From assembly GCA_022478985.1 (NCBI GenBank), contig JAKSZP010009542.1:1-64000 (forward strand): a DNA stretch of 64,000 nucleotides. The letters are read 5' to 3'. Source of the stretch: Massospora cicadina. Lineage: Eukaryota > Entomophthoromycota > Entomophthoromycetes > Entomophthorales > Entomophthoraceae. Within the stretch, counting starts at the first letter, position 1. Each line of letters starts with the position of its first letter. The notes below the pieces were generated by a model. The model did no database searches. It worked only from the letters and a program-made list of their open reading frames with translations, and was not told the DNA's origin. Positions 1-12,339 of the stretch are shown piece after piece. Position numbers and translations under genes: made by a program.

Positions 1-600
1 TCAGATTAAAGTTGGATAATATGCTAAGCCAATCTTCTCATGACTTCCTTGGGTTCCTCAATTTTAAGGAGAGTACTTTTAGCTAAAATAGGAAGGTATT
101 TCCAGGTTCCTGCCAATACAGACTTGGAATGGAGACATTTTTTAAATATAGTGATAGCTAATCCGTAGTGCCATAAGAGCATTGGGTAGATATTGATCCC
201 AATGAAGTGGATTAAAAGAGGCCATTTTTTGTAGAATGGAGACTAAAGTTCCATTTGCTCTTTCCACTCTCCCATTTGTAGATGGATTATATGGAGCTGA
301 GAAAATTTGTGCTCCCATAGATGTGGCCAGTATTTTGAATACTCTGGAGGTGAAGTTCTTACCATTATTGCAGAGTAGTACTTGGGGCAGCCATAAAGTG
401 TGAAGTTTTGTTGATGTAAAAAGGTGGCTGTGGCCTTGGCTGTTTGAGCGGGAAGAGCCACAGCTTCTACCCACTTAGTGAAATGATCAATAGCTACTAG
501 AATAAACTTGTTCCCACTAGTGGTCTGAGGAAGAGGACCTACTACATCCAAACTGATGATGTGGAACAGTTGTCGGGTGTATTGAGTTAATAGTGGTGCC
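1..600 (-). pseudogene. pol: gypsy-1 integrase core remnant
   Basis: Integrase catalytic core in two frames. MDVVGPLPQTTSGNKF with VAIDHFTKWVEA (551-430) carries the first catalytic Asp. The next frame (474-142) carries LLCNNGKNFTS, where the second catalytic Asp of the usual DNGxxF motif reads Asn, and YNPSTNGRVERANG, which holds the catalytic Glu of the D,D-35-E triad. A frameshift near 430 separates the first Asp from the rest. The D-to-N change is one G-to-A step from an Asp codon. The left edge of the window truncates the C-terminal part. Confidence 0.85.
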
Positions 601-857
601 TAGTCTTGAAAACTGGATTGCTTCTTACATCTAAGGCAAGCTTTCAAGACATCAACGATAGATTCCATCATACCTTCTCAATAGTACCGATCCTTAATCC
701 ACTCAAAAGTCTTCTTTGCCCCTCCATGCCCTAAGGTGGATTGAGCTTCTAGGATAGCAGGTACGTGTTCTGAGGGCCAAAGGTAAGGCAGACATTTCGC
801 CCTCACCTGCTTATACAACTTCTCATTCTCCACTTTTATGTTATGGGAGTGCTGAGC

Positions 858-1340
858 TTACATCTTCAGGACGGGCTCATCCTCATCCTCCCATTCATTG
901 GGGGTCATTAAAAGGTCATATAACCTTTCTGCCTTACTATTATCCAAGTGAAGGAAAGGCAGCTGAGTCAACCCATCAACATTCATGTGAAGGGTCCCAG
1001 CACGGTGTTCAATCTTCATATCATAATGCTGGAGCTTTAGAGCCCAGCGAGCTAACAGGCCAGTAGGATCCTTCATATTCTGTAACCATTTCAATAAAGC
1101 TTGGTTGGTAACCACATTGAAGATGGTCTCATATAGGAATGGGAGGTAGTGTTTAACAGGCAACAAAACTTCAAGGCACTCCTTTTCATTTACGCTGTAG
1201 CTGCATTCCGCTTTTGAAAGGATTTTACTGAAGTATGTACCAGATGATCAACACCATTTTCATCCAATTAGGCTAGTATGGCCCCACAGCATAGTCTGAG
1301 GCATCAGGAAACAAGATAAAAGTTTTATTATAATAGGGTG
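858..1340 (-). pseudogene. pol: gypsy-1 RNase H remnant
   Basis: The 858-1166 frame reads LLPVKHYLPFLYETIFNVV, TNQALLKWLQNMKDPTG and HRAGTLHMNVDGLTQLP, the central and C-terminal parts of a Ty3/gypsy RNase H. The usual end motif is NxNADALSRLP; here one residue before the Asp is Val. Upstream in other frames (1340-1170) are FPDASDYAVG, holding the first catalytic Asp, and YSVNEKECLEVL, holding the catalytic Glu, separated by stops and shifts. The connection region is lost as an open frame. Confidence 0.85.
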
Positions 1341-1499
1341 CCATAAGATAAGACGTTGCTGTAGCAGTTGCTTCATTGTCTTAAAAGCAGCTTTTTGTTC
1401 ATCACCCCAATAGAAAAGGGCATTCTTGATTAATAGTCGGACAAGGGGCTCACTGAGTTGGGAGAACTTAGGGATGAACTGATGTTAATACCAAATATC

Positions 1500-2270
1500 A
1501 CTAAGAATACCTAAATATCCCGTAGATTTTTAGGGGGCGGCATTTTTGTTACAGCTGACCTTGTCCTGCATGGGTTGAATTCCTTCTTAAAAATGAAGTG
1601 GACAAGGAATTAATTCTCTTTTGAAGAAGGTACACTTTAGGGCAATCACTCTATATTAGATTTATGTAACCGTTGAAACACCTCCTTCAAGTGATCAAGA
1701 TGTTCGTTGAAGGTTTTTTAAGAACACCTTGATGTCATCCGGATAGACGATGACACAAGTTAATTTGAGGTCCTGCATGATGTGATACATTGTACGCTGG
1801 AAAGAGGCAGGTGCATTGCACAACCCTTGGGTAATAGTGTGGGTCAGAAGAGACCTTCAGTACAAATAAGAGCGCATTTTTCCTGGTCTTGAGGAGAAAT
1901 GTCAATTTGCCAATAGCCACTGGCCAAGTCCATGGAGGAGAAGGATTTAAAGCCATAGAGTTGGGACAGGGCGTCATTAATGCTAGGGATTGGATAGCTA
2001 TCCTTCTTCATAAAGTTATTTAACTTGCAGTAGTCCATGACGATCCAATGACCTCCGTTTTCTTAGTAATTGGCAAGAGGAGTGAAGACTAAGGGCTTTG
2101 TGAAGGAACGAGTAACCCCACGTCTAATAACTGCATAAGTTCTGTCCTCATTTGTTGTTCCTCCACTTTTGACATGCGATAAAGTTTGGACCTAATAGGG
2201 CTGGCATAACCCACATCAATGGGGTGGCACCAGCCCTTCATGTGGCCATAGTCAGTATCCAATTAGGAGA
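1500..2270 (-). pseudogene. pol: gypsy-1 reverse transcriptase remnant
   Basis: N-terminal RT region at 2260-2080 reads SPIRSKLYRMSKVEEQQM and LLDVGLLVPSQSP before a stop. The palm continues in another frame at 2038-1844 with VMDYCKLNNFMKKDSYPIP and FSSMDLASGYWQIDI. Then QGLCNAPASFQRTM-like sequence and the active site VYPDDI (YxDD with Pro as x) follow around 1740 in a third frame. RT copies element RNA to DNA in the cytoplasmic particle. At least three frame changes show this copy cannot make the enzyme. Confidence 0.9.
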
Positions 2271-2749
2271 ATATGTCACTATATTTGTCTAGCAAGGTAT
2301 GACTTTTCTCCAACACCTCTGGGGTTAGCTTATCTGAAATGTGAACGTTGGGCAAGGTACACACTAGGTTGTCCATGGGTAAGCCCAAATCTGCCATAGA
2401 GCAATGGAGTGGATATGCTCAATATCCTCCACTGGTAGTAGGAAGCCTCTGCCAATCTCCTGGTGTTTTCTTATAACCATGTCTTTGCCAGTGAGGTTTC
2501 CCAGTAGAATGATAATAGGCCTCTGGTAGGCTGGGTCTAGTATCCCAGGCAATACACAAGGCTCCTGGGAGTAACGCCCTCAATACTTATGAGGTGCAAC
2601 AAGCAATAGTGTGGGATTTGGAGTGTGATCTTAGTGTCAACCACTCTTTGTTCACCAGGATTATCAAGACCTCTTCTTCAGCATAGAAAGGGATATAATC
2701 CCCAGCATCCACTGAATTGGGCAATTTCTTTGTGTTACGCCCAGATGTG

Positions 2750-3160
2750 GAATAAGACAAGGTTATAGCTGAAAAGGGGTATCTGACAAGGCAAGAGTAT
2801 TTGTGCTTTCTGGGTCTTTATTGGATAAGATTATCGGGATTTCATAGTTGAGCAACGAGATGAAACCTTGCTTCATGTTGATTATTCCCTCATACTTAGT
2901 CATAAATTGGGTGCCAATGAGCATATCATATGCATTGTTGTCCAAAGCCACAGCAGGGGCTGATAAAATAAGCTTCCCACTTTGAATGGGAAGTTAAGAG
3001 TATTCCTCAATAGCATGGGTATTATTGGGGTCAGAGGTACCAAATTCTTGCGTGTACTTTAGATAAACGCTAGTTTTTTCTTCTTGATAAGCTTAGTGGA
3101 GATCACGTTAACTGGGGAGCCAGTGTCCAGGATGGCCAGTATTTAGACCTTTTAATGAAC
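2750..3160 (-). pseudogene. pol: gypsy-1 aspartic protease remnant
   Basis: Minus-strand frames near 3140 read AILDTGSPVNVIS, the DTG active site of a retropepsin. The frame 2951-2763 continues with VALDNNAYDMLIGTQFMTK, the C-terminal ILGxDF-like strand seen in gypsy proteases. The protease cuts Gag-Pol during particle maturation. A stop and a shift separate the two halves. Gypsy-3 has the same arrangement at 50208-50705. Confidence 0.8.
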
Positions 3161-3299
3161 ACTTCAACTTTAGTGAGTGTTCCTCCAAAGTTAGGCGACA
3201 AAGCTAAGACATCCTTGAGCTGGAAGGTGGAAGCTAGCTTTTTAGCAGTCTCAAGGTATTTATCCTTGATGGATTTTATGGGATGAACCCACTAAAGAG

Positions 3300-4440
3300 G
3301 GCGTATCAATCCATCTAAGTATTATTCCCCATCGATGGCAGTGTCAATAACTTTTGGACACCCTAGTATTTGGCTGAGGTACATTTCCTCAGGTATACTG
3401 GTCTCGTCTACTCCTCCAGCGTTCAAATAATCAGGCACTTCTACTTCTGTGGGTTCTCAATATGTAGTAAGCAACGTCATCATAACCCCCCTCAGATTCC
3501 TCCCCAAGGGTATTCTCAACAACGGGCAAGGCTGCAATGGAGGTAGGGAGGATGGCCACAGAAGATTGGGTAGCCTTAGGGGCCACATTTACCAGCTTGG
3601 CTGGAAGGGAAGGCACAGAGGCTTGTGTGTGCTTGTGCGAGAGTAAAGTATTAGCTACCTTACAGGGCTTGGAACCTTAAGAAGGAATGATATCCTTTAT
3701 AAGTCGCATTGATGAAGCAGGTTTTTAGGGAGGATAGGCGCAGCAGGCTCACCCTTTACTGTCCAATAGGCGGTAACTCCTAAAATGGGTTGAACTGAAG
3801 AATCAACTCAGCTTTATTTGTCATGGCACATAATGGAATTTGGCCACATCTAACAATGCCTCTTTGATGTCGCGGATGGTTTTAAAGTAGCATTTCACTG
3901 AGATGATATTCCAGGCTAGAGACAACTAAGAAGCTAACCCAGTTAACAGAGCGCAATAGCATCATCAAGGGTAAGCATGTTTGAGGTTGTTAACCTTTGC
4001 ACAGCGAGGTAAAATCATTCAGCAAAGGCAACAGGCAGTCACCCTCATACATGCTAATTGCGCATAAAGGCCTGTTTTTCCCTGTGTATACTCTTCTTTG
4101 ATCCAAAAACTCATCCAAAAGAGCCTCCTTCACCTCTGCTCAGGTGTATAAAGGGTTCAGATTAGGTACTATCATCTCTTGTGCTAGGCAGCTTAAACAA
4201 GGAAGGATGAGTTGAAATTTTTGCTTGTCTGTTGTGCCATCCATATCAGCTTTGTAAATGTAAAAAAAGGTATTAATGCTCCTTTCACCAGGCATGTACT
4301 TGTATTTAAACCGTGGGTTTAGTGGGCGCTGCTCAAGTTCATTGAGACGGGATAGAGCGCTTCTTAGTTGCTTTTCCAAAGCAACTAAACGTGTGCAACA
4401 TGAAGAGGAAAAGATGGAGAGTTACTCACGTTTAAGGCTC
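3300..4440 (-). pseudogene. gag: gypsy-1 gag remnant
   Basis: Best part is 4379-4140: RLNELEQRPLNPRFKYKY, then DMDGTTDKQKFQLILPCL and a stretch before the capsid-like core. The words DGTTDKQKFQ match DSTSDKQKARH in the gag of gypsy-3 (51750-51508), which supports the call. The rest, down to about 3300, is broken into short frames, including a Pro/Ala-rich one at 3616-3431. I find no zinc knuckle in this copy. Gag would form the virus-like particle shell. Confidence 0.65.
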
Positions 4441-4473
4441 TCCATTTTTGATGATTTTTCGGTGTACAGGTGT

Positions 4474-4491
4474 CCCCTGTAGTGAACACCA
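4474..4491 (-). promoter_or_regulatory. Primer-binding-like site of gypsy-1
   Basis: Three bases inside the 5' LTR end lies TGGTGTTCACTACAGGGG on the minus strand. It starts with TGG as expected for pairing to a tRNA CCA end. The equivalent place in gypsy-3 reads TGGTGCTCACTTCAGGGG, 16 of 18 the same, although the LTRs differ. The extended sites are bounded by GGTG and CACC, so a hairpin is also possible. Confidence 0.6.
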
Positions 4492-4494
4492 ATT

Positions 4495-5246
4495 TGTAGA
4501 AATCCAGCTTATGGGTGCTCGCTGGTGCTTACGCCGCTGGATCCCACAAAAGTTTGATAAACTTTAATAAATAAACTAAATTAAAACTTGTGTTTTTATG
4601 GTTTTTATGGTTTTTATTAGCAGTTCAGGATAAAAAAGGAAAATAAATCCCCTAAATATCTGACCAAACTTTATTTAACTGTATCGCAGGTCAGAGGGAA
4701 TTCAATAGTGAGTTTGGTTCAGCTTTTTACCATTCAAATTAGAAAATATAATAAAGTAGCCTATTGAAGCTTTGAACACTTGCTTCACCCGGGCTGTACA
4801 ACAGATGGGGAATTAATGGCTAGCATTATGTACCCATGTGTTAATGCTTTAATTAGCTTCAGCCAAACCCCATTAGAATAATTTTTTACCTTAGGGGACC
4901 TCCGCCACGCTTATAAAAGGGGTGGTCCCCGTGTAATTGCATGAAGGGACCTGGTTGTGGCTGGGGGAGTTCCATTTGATGGACGCCCCAGGGTCTGCTG
5001 CATGGTCAGAGAAATTTGACTGCTCAATTGAATGGTTGTTGCATTAGTATTTATCAAAATCGTTTTACCCTGATTTTTGGTGTTCCACAAGAATTGACCA
5101 AGGTCTTTTGGTCAACGAAATTGTTATTATTAGTAAAAGCACGTTTAGGTTCATTGCAAACTCATAAATGGCCAACATTTCCCCATTTCTGCTGATTTTG
5201 ACCCGGGACATTCTTCCTTTTCAGCTGAGAGGGCAAATGTCCAACA
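4495..5246 (-). repeat. LTR-A, 5' LTR of gypsy-1
   Basis: Read on the minus strand it runs TGTTGGACATTTGCCC to CTGGATTTCTACA, a TG...CA LTR of 752 bp. Three more copies lie in the window as solo LTRs: 15734-16503, 24187-24938 (also 752 bp) and 47741-48454. Conserved inner blocks include CACCAGCGAGCA near the 3' end and a TATAAAAGG-like box at about 4911 that reads on the plus strand. Confidence 0.88.
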
Positions 5247-6420
5247 AATGTAAACAATGTACTGCATATAGAAGTCAATGACTTTGAGCTTCTTAAACAA
5301 AAAGGGAAAGAGTGATGGATTTTTGGCAAAGTGGAGAGTTTGATGGCCCAGCTACAAACAACTTGACCAGTGAAGCATATTTTGTATATTGCAGTATCTT
5401 AAACGAGGACATGATCAAGATTGTTGCGGTTGAGAGAAATATTAAGGACTTGTAAGATTTACTCCAAGATCTGCATAAAGATTTTTCAATGTTTTTAATT
5501 CCTGATTTAGCAGATTAGACAAAAAAATAATTGGCTTATAAAATTCAATCCTAAAAGGAAACTCTGGTAGTGAATCTAAATTGTAGAGGAACGATTAATC
5601 CAAACTGAAGATAGGGATTTAGTTAGCTTAGAGAGAGCATTGATTTAAATATGGCCAGAGCTGAATCCAGCAGAGAATCAAAAGCTATATTAGTGAATGG
5701 AGAAAGAGGAAAGAATGGTCAATTATCAGTTGAAAGGGTTGCCATTCTTTTATCTCTTCAAGGATGGGGACTATTTTTAATAATACCAAGAAAAACCTAA
5801 CTGAATCAGTTTGACTCATGGTATAGGATCTGGTGTTTCCATATACAATTCTATAGTGGGTGGACTGTGACATCACATAAAAGTGGTTGGCATACATTTC
5901 AGATAAACTTGCCGCATAAAGCTCATATCAAGAGTTATTGGAAAACTGGTATATAACTGTATAATCTGGTCAAGCGGGAATGTGTGGAAATTCTATATCC
6001 CCACACTATTCAGCTTGATATTGATTAAGCTTTAACTTATATCAATAATTAGATTATCTATAATTTTCTTTTAGTTCTAACTTTATGATGATTGTTTAAT
6101 CATAATAAGTTGCTCAGTGCTATTAAGCAAATGAAAATCTGATTATAGTTTACAAAGGATGAAAATCTGATGAAAGTTACATTGATAATTTAGTTAGGGA
6201 CTGTTGCCAACAATGTGGTAATTGTAAGTTAGCTCGCGCAATGAGCATTTACATATGATGGATCTATTGTATTGTAATTACTAATGTGTTAGCTGATTAA
6301 ATAGTGTTCAATCATGCTAATCTCTATAGAATTTAGCTTAGATTATCACAGATTCTGAACCAATAATCTTTTTATGAGTTAAGGGGTGCTGAGTTAATCA
6401 TTATTGCCACATTGATTTCA
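5247..6420. other. Unassigned AT-rich interval
   Basis: Between gypsy-1 and the first ORF1-only LINE derivative. Short frames only (the longest, 5897-5685 minus, has no recognisable motif). I see no RNA gene, no tandem repeat and no clear transposon domain. It may be older decayed repeat. Confidence 0.4.
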
Positions 6421-8325
6421 AATTTTAAATTTATTTAAGGTATGCCAACCAGGGGCTGGACTATACCAATAAGCAAAGAGATAAGGAAACGAATGAACAA
6501 ATGAACAGAACGATAAAACCAAAACAAAAATCTCCAACCAGGCGTGGAGCAAAACCGCTTGCCCACCATGGCAGAGGGTGAGGGGGGTCAGGCGGCTCTT
6601 CTACAGATATACTATTTGCAAATATTTTATGATAATTATAGAAATTAGCTAAAGCAGAGAGCCATGGCGTTGGGGCATCAGAGTATGTTGGTGGATGGCA
6701 GTGTAAAATGAGTTCTCATCCTCATCATCAAGATCATCTTGGTAGACATCTTCAACATACTACGCTAATTGATGTTCATCTTGAATGCAAGCATTGCGGA
6801 GTTGGGCAAAATTGGATAAACTTTGGCAGGTGTTTTTAGCAAATGGGTAAAATCTGCTAGATTAGTAACATGCATGACAACAGCTTTGGCACCAACAAAT
6901 AATTTACTGATTTCACTTTAGGCTGCTTTTGGGAAATCAGGGGGTAGTAGAGTGTGGCCTGCCCTAGTTAGAATTGAGCCACTGATTGGGCCACTGCTTT
7001 GTGTAGATTGTAGCAATGGGGAGAGCCACCGCTGCTAAGGTAGCTGGTGGTCACTTTTTGTAAGGGGCGGCATTGGGTTTAAGAGTGAAACGTTTGGGAA
7101 TGGGGATTTGTAAAAATCAGAAGGGAAAAATTCGGCCTGACCATAATCAAACTGGCCAAGTGGTTCACTAGAATCCTCACTCATGATAACTTTACCTGAT
7201 TCTTTAACCTTGGATAATAGGACACATGGATTTTGGTTCATAATAATAATGGATGATGAAATTGGGTGGGTAATAGCTGAATGGCAGCTTGGGTGCAAAT
7301 GGTGGTCCAAGCCTGACTCTGACTAACGGGGGTGTAATTGGGTGGGTTAATGTGGGTGGTTAATTTGGTGGGGCTGATTTCCCATTCTTCCCATCAAAAG
7401 AGAACGTTGAGCAGGAGGTGGAAGCAAAACGCCCATTCAGAATCTGCTGAATAGGGCTCTGTGCCACATCAAAGGAAGTGACATTGTGGCGGGATTTTTT
7501 GGAATGGATGAACCCAAAACAGAGGAAACAAATTTGGCGAACATTATCCAAATGGCCCAAAAGAGTGCTCATGTGTCGCTGCAATATGAGTATGAGTGGG
7601 ATTTCTTGGCTATGGCAGGGTGGTGTAGTATTATGGTAGCAATAGCGCGAGGGGCAGCAAGGTGCTCTACACCAGAGGGAACAGTGAAGATGAGGCTGGG
7701 CTGAGTCCCATAAGCCAGAGGCCCCGCCATCAATTGATCATATAAAATTTGGGGTGGGAGGTGGGAAGGGAGGGATGCAAAGGACACCATCATTGTGGTG
7801 TCTGTAGAGAGGTGAGTTTGGGCAGTTGGTATGTGAGTGGTTTTATATATATAAGTAAAATAAAAGCTGTTGCTGCATCTGCCTCCATCTGGAAGCCAAT
7901 ATCAAAGTAGCCCTTCAATGTGTGGAAATCGATTAAGCCAGCTGGTGTAAATGCAGCAGTGCCCAATTTGATAATTGCTTTGTTGGCTACTGGAATAAAC
8001 GCCCGTTGTCAACTCATGGGCAAAATTAGATTGTGGAATGAGGGAGGGCAAGAGGATGGGGGTGAGAAGGGTGGATGTGCACCAGATGGAGCGCTAAGTC
8101 CTGTGGGGGGACAAAACAGCTGGAAGAAGATGATGGGCTTTCTGACCCTGTGTGAATGCGTTTTCCCTCAGGATGGAAAATAATAGGTGGTGGAGCACCA
8201 CTACCCACCATTGGAGCAGCAGGCAGCGGTTCTATGGACATAGATAGGAAAACTGGTGTTTTAAGACAGCGGTGGTAAAATAAACTTTTTTAATAAAATT
8301 CACTTAAAAGTGAAATCAAATGGAA
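6421..8325 (-). mobile_element. ORF1-only LINE derivative, copy 1
   Basis: About 1.9 kb. The 5' end near 8325 matches the 5' end of copy 3: a run of T, then AATAAAATT with CACTT or CTCAA (plus-strand view). The ORF1 N-terminus at 8241 reads LPAAPMVGSGAPPPIIF then CFVPPQDLALHLV, matching copies 2 and 3 (PAAPVWGSSETSPSIF and FIPPMDLSIHLA in copy 3). Further on is SHLPPQILYDQLM and VPSGVEHLAAPRA (7793-7640), matching copy 2 (SHLPPQTLYEKLM, VPSGAERLVAPQA). The 3' tail on the minus strand, GTCCAGCCCCTGGTTGGC near 6460, matches copies 2 and 3. No endonuclease or reverse transcriptase follows. Many frameshifts. Confidence 0.75.
7035..8241 (-). pseudogene. LINE ORF1-like protein remnant (copy 1)
   Basis: Minus-strand frames at 8241-8026, 7793-7569, 7584-7360 and 7310-7035 together cover an ORF1-like protein homologous to the plus-strand copy at 10450-12240 and the minus-strand copy at 31690-29900. 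A conserved block is found in all copies: a Gly/Asp-Leu-Phe start, an Ala/Thr-rich helix (ATAATVPLVF-like), and LPPQ. LINE ORF1 proteins bind element RNA; no zinc knuckle is visible here. Stops and shifts show it is a pseudogene. Confidence 0.6.
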
Positions 8326-10424
8326 AGAAAAATGATTGTCACAATTGACAATTCACTGTCTTCTGATAGTCTCGCCCTTTATTATATCCCTAATTTTAGT
8401 AATAACCTTTACCATAGAATGGTAAATTGTTTTATTGTGTCTGCTATAAGTTGAAGTTATCAAAACTTTGTTTATCTATTATAAGTGCATTTACCTGAAT
8501 TGAGTTCAAAGTCACTTATTTGCAGGATTTACCTCAAGTAAGGTTAAATCGCTTATTCATTAGTATTCGCCAAAGTGAGGCAATGTGACTCAATTTTAAG
8601 AACCTGAATGAGCTAGTTGTCATCATATACCTTGCTGTCAATATTAATTATTTAATCACCAGTTAAGCAAAGTTGTGCACCAGTAGAAACCCCAAGAATT
8701 TACAAAAGGGAATAGGCCCTGGGTTAGTAGCTCTGTTATTAGTACTGTAACTACTACTCAGGTACAGGTCTACTTGGGTTTGAGCTTGGGCATAAAGGGT
8801 CAGATCACAAAACTGACACAATAGTTGTCCAGGAGGTAAGATGGGGCATTCCATTATTGGCTGCTCCATAATCAACTTTATTAACCCTTTTTGAAGATTA
8901 TAAATCTAGATGTGCTCCACCTTTAGAGTCAAGCACTCGAATTGAGAATTAAAAATTAGAGGGATCTAGTAAAATATTAAATGGAGGAGTTAAGATTGAG
9001 ATGCCACATGCCGCTGATTCTCCAACCCAATGTTGTCTACTATGGTCTTCCTATTGAAGCGGGCGCCAGACAAAAATTCCCCAAAGATTCTTAACCCTCT
9101 GATATGTCTTTAAGGCTGATAGTTGAGGTGCCATATTTGAACATTTTTATATATGATAATCCCTTTGTCTGTCTTACTTGAATATAAAGATATGTAACAG
9201 CCTCTCTTTTGAGTTGAGCACCACTAGTGCTAAAAAAGAGACAATATTGAGGTCTAATTTTTTAGAATTCACAGTAAGATCAACTGAACTTGCTAAGGAT
9301 ATTCTAAAACAAAGTAATATAAGTTTTAAAAAGTTTAAGAATTTGGGCCACAGTTGGGTAAAACTTACCCAGAGTAAATCTTTTCCCTTTTAGTGTTATG
9401 CTTTAGGATTTCTATAGAAAAAGATTAATCCTTTCAACATACAGGACTACTGAGTGGTGTGAGAATTAGTTTTAATAAAAAATCTAGGATTTTCTCTTGA
9501 TAGAATTGTCCTTTTTATGAGAGATGGCTAATAGGCACTACTTGACTTTTTGTCTTTTGTAGAAAGACTATTACAGGTTGCAATTATTAGGGAATGCATT
9601 GTTCAGTCTCTGATTTTCCCAAATATAACCGCATGGGCTGGTTGATACATTTAAGTCAAATCAGAGCGACAACTTCAATTACTGTTGCTATAGATGCTAT
9701 GGTGTAGACTAAAGTAACTGAAAGCCTATCTAGACTGTATAAAAGAAACTAATCTAGTATAAAAACTAGCATATTGTAAGATACTAGCTTGTGGCTTTCA
9801 TATAGATAAATTTGAAGGGCCCTGATACTAGTCCATTTTAGATTGGTGGGCCAAGGTACTTAAACATGAAGACATAAGCAATTTGGGCAAGTGAATTATT
9901 CCCTAGATGACTTCTGAAATGTTTGAGTAACATGTACATGGTAAGTTACCATGACAGGCAAATAGACATATGGGTATATTACAGTTAAATCATTTTTCAG
10001 ATTTTTGAAAGGGTCCCTACAAGGTAAGTTGCTTAACAGAAAGTTCAATAGTGGGTTCTAGTTAGGAGGTTGAAATAGGGCTTGGACCATTGACAACTTA
10101 ACTTTAGCAACACAATTGATAAGAAGATCTGTACTATAAAGGATAATGTTTACAAGTGTCATAATTCAAACTAATTTGAAAATAAACCAAAATATAGCAA
10201 ACTTTTATGCTATCCTAAGATAGCTCTTAGCTAGCCTTGTCTTATTATAATAAAAGCTACCCCTTCATTTATACAAGCAATTGACCTAACTAATTGGGAG
10301 ATTAAAAAATTGATTGAATTTCAAATCAAGGTTAATACTATACAATAAAATATAAATTAAAAGTTTCATGGCTCCAAAAATATACTGGATGTCCTATGAC
10401 CATTAATTATATAATGGAGGCTTT
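8326..10424. other. Unassigned AT-rich interval
   Basis: About 2.1 kb with only short frames (for example 8875-8663 minus and 9178-9393 plus), none with a recognisable motif. No LTR termini or tandem repeats were found by eye. Confidence 0.4.
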
Positions 10425-12335
10425 TTTTCCACTTGACATCAAATTTTGAGCAATTTTGAAAAAACAAGTCAATTTTCCACCACCGCCTCACCACATCAAT
10501 TTCCCAGTTTATGTCCTTAGATCCACCACCTGCTGCCACAGTGTGGGGCTGCGGTGCTCCACCTGCTTGCTTTTACCGCCCAGCAGCCAAACATGCACAG
10601 AATGGCTCATCCAGACCATCAAATACATCCATCCACTATGTCCCTCCAGGGACTTAGCACTCCACCTTGCATAAGTCCACCCAACCTGCCCTATCCCTTA
10701 GCCCTACCTTGATCCACTATCTACTTTTGCCTCCATGTCAAGTATGGAAGTCTCTTCCCACACGCTGTCAAAGTGATAATTGAGCTAGCAGCTGCCACTT
10801 TTGTACCAGCAGGATTTATAGACTTCCTCTCTTACAAGGGCTATTTTTGATATAGGCTTCCTTATCAAAGAGGATGCAGCCGCTGCAGTAGCTACGCCCA
10901 TAATATACAAAAACACACCCATTACCACCACCTGAATACGTCTACCAGATGATACCACACTTGTTTTGCTCTTTGCAAACCTCCTCTCACACCTCCCCCC
11001 TCAAACACTTTATGAAAAGTTGATGACATAGCTGTCCAAGTATGGCAAAAACCCCATCCTCCAATTAATTGTCCCAAGTGGTGCTGAGCGCCTCGTGGCA
11101 CCTCAGGCAATGGCTTCATTACCCCCCACCAGATGAACATGGCCCAGCACATACCACCATGTGCCTATATCTCATCCACACCTGACCATTTCTAAAAGTC
11201 GCATTGACAACAGCTGCACTGTTTTCCCCCTCTGACATGAATTGGGCCACACCAAAAAGGCATGTTGATACAATTCAAACCTTGCGAAAGCTTCCAACAC
11301 CACCCATAAAGCCACACCAAAAGCGTTCAAGTGGGGATTTTGGCTGCCCCCACCCTCAAGGTTGTGCACTTGATGAATCAGCAGCAAAATATAGCAACCC
11401 ATGTCCAAGCCGGAAAATTTATATAAAAGACAATCAATTTGGAGCAGGTTTGGACCCATATTCAATCCAAAAATTTTCTGCCCCAAAACTTACCCAATCA
11501 CAGCCACCTATCACTGAATCAATCCAAGTCAACCAAAATTCCTGGGACTTATTGGATTAAGTGCCCGTAGTCTGGTGATTTTGTCCCACAACTAGATTAT
11601 CCAGTTAATTTAGAACCTTATTTGAATTCATATATTTATGCCCCAGTCCTGCCCAACTGATACGTCCCCAAACCCAATGTTATCCCATACAAAAATGACC
11701 ACCAGCTTTCTGAGGCTGCATTAGCCTTGCCTAAAAATCGCCATGTTTGCAAAGCTGCGCAAAATCTGTTGCTGATTCTAAAAAAGGGCTGCCCCCTTAC
11801 TCCCCCCTGATTTTCCTCCTATTGAAAAAGAGGAAATTACACGTCACTACAAAACTGCCACCACCGCTGTCAAACATTTCACTGAACTGGCAGATTTTTC
11901 CCCATTCACACATGTCACTAGCTCTAACATTGCAAAATTAGTCCAACTTCCTGACGCCCACATCCAAGCTAAACACCATGTTGCCAAACTCATGGAGGCT
12001 TTCATTCAGGCCTTAATTGCCAATCTTAACAGCTATCTACTTCAACTCAACCCTCATCCCACAGATGCCCCAACCCCCTTGGTATCAATATTGATCTGCT
12101 TCTTCAATTATGAACCCAATGATGATTTAAATGATGATCCGCTTGATCCCCCTCCCCTCCGCCATGGTGGGATAAGCGGCTCACTACTGTGCCACCTAGT
12201 AGGTTGTTTTCTCATTTCTTTTATGTTTCCCGCTGCCTATTTAGGGTGGTAAGTTCATGTTTTTGGTTGTTTTAGAAAGTTTCTGTTTTGGTATTGTCCA
12301 TCCCCTGGTTGGCTTGCCCCAGTTAAATAAGTTTT
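10425..12335 (+). mobile_element. ORF1-only LINE derivative, copy 2
   Basis: Plus-strand copy of the family at 6421-8325 and 29745-31703. The 5' end (CACTTGACATCAAATTTTGA near 10431) matches the reverse of the copy 3 5' end. ORF1-like frames run from about 10520 (PPAATVWGCGAPPACFYRP) through SHLPPQTLYEKLM (11000) to about 12170. The 3' tail GTCCATCCCCTGGTTGGC at 12297 is followed by TTAAATAAGTTTTATTGA. There is no ORF2 before this tail, so the LINE-2 ORF2 starting 1.5 kb downstream is probably a separate element. Confidence 0.7.
10500..12240 (+). pseudogene. LINE ORF1-like protein remnant (copy 2)
   Basis: Homologous to copies 1 and 3. Recognisable parts in order: a Pro-rich N-terminus, FIKEDAAAAVATPIIYKNTPI-like block near 10880, ANLLSHLPPQTLYEKLM near 11000, VPSGAERLVAPQAMAS near 11080, and a Lys/His-rich tail near 11960-12060 (HHVAKLMEAFIQALIANL). 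The best open pieces are 11204-11560 and 11992-12252. Role inferred as element RNA binding; no enzymatic motif seen. Confidence 0.55.
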
Positions 12336-12339
12336 ATTG

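Larger units (their letters stand above)
1..5246 (-). mobile_element. Ty3/gypsy element gypsy-1, partial
   Basis: On the minus strand the order is LTR-A (4495-5246), primer-binding-like site, gag remnant, protease, reverse transcriptase, RNase H, integrase. That is the Ty3/gypsy (Metaviridae) order. The element leaves the window inside or just after integrase, so its 3' LTR is not seen. All domains are broken by stops and frameshifts, so it is dead. Its pol and primer site resemble those of gypsy-3 (39763-53247), for example the shared integrase stretch DVVGPLP and RNase H stretch LKNMKD/LQNMKD, so the two are related families with different LTRs. Confidence 0.9.
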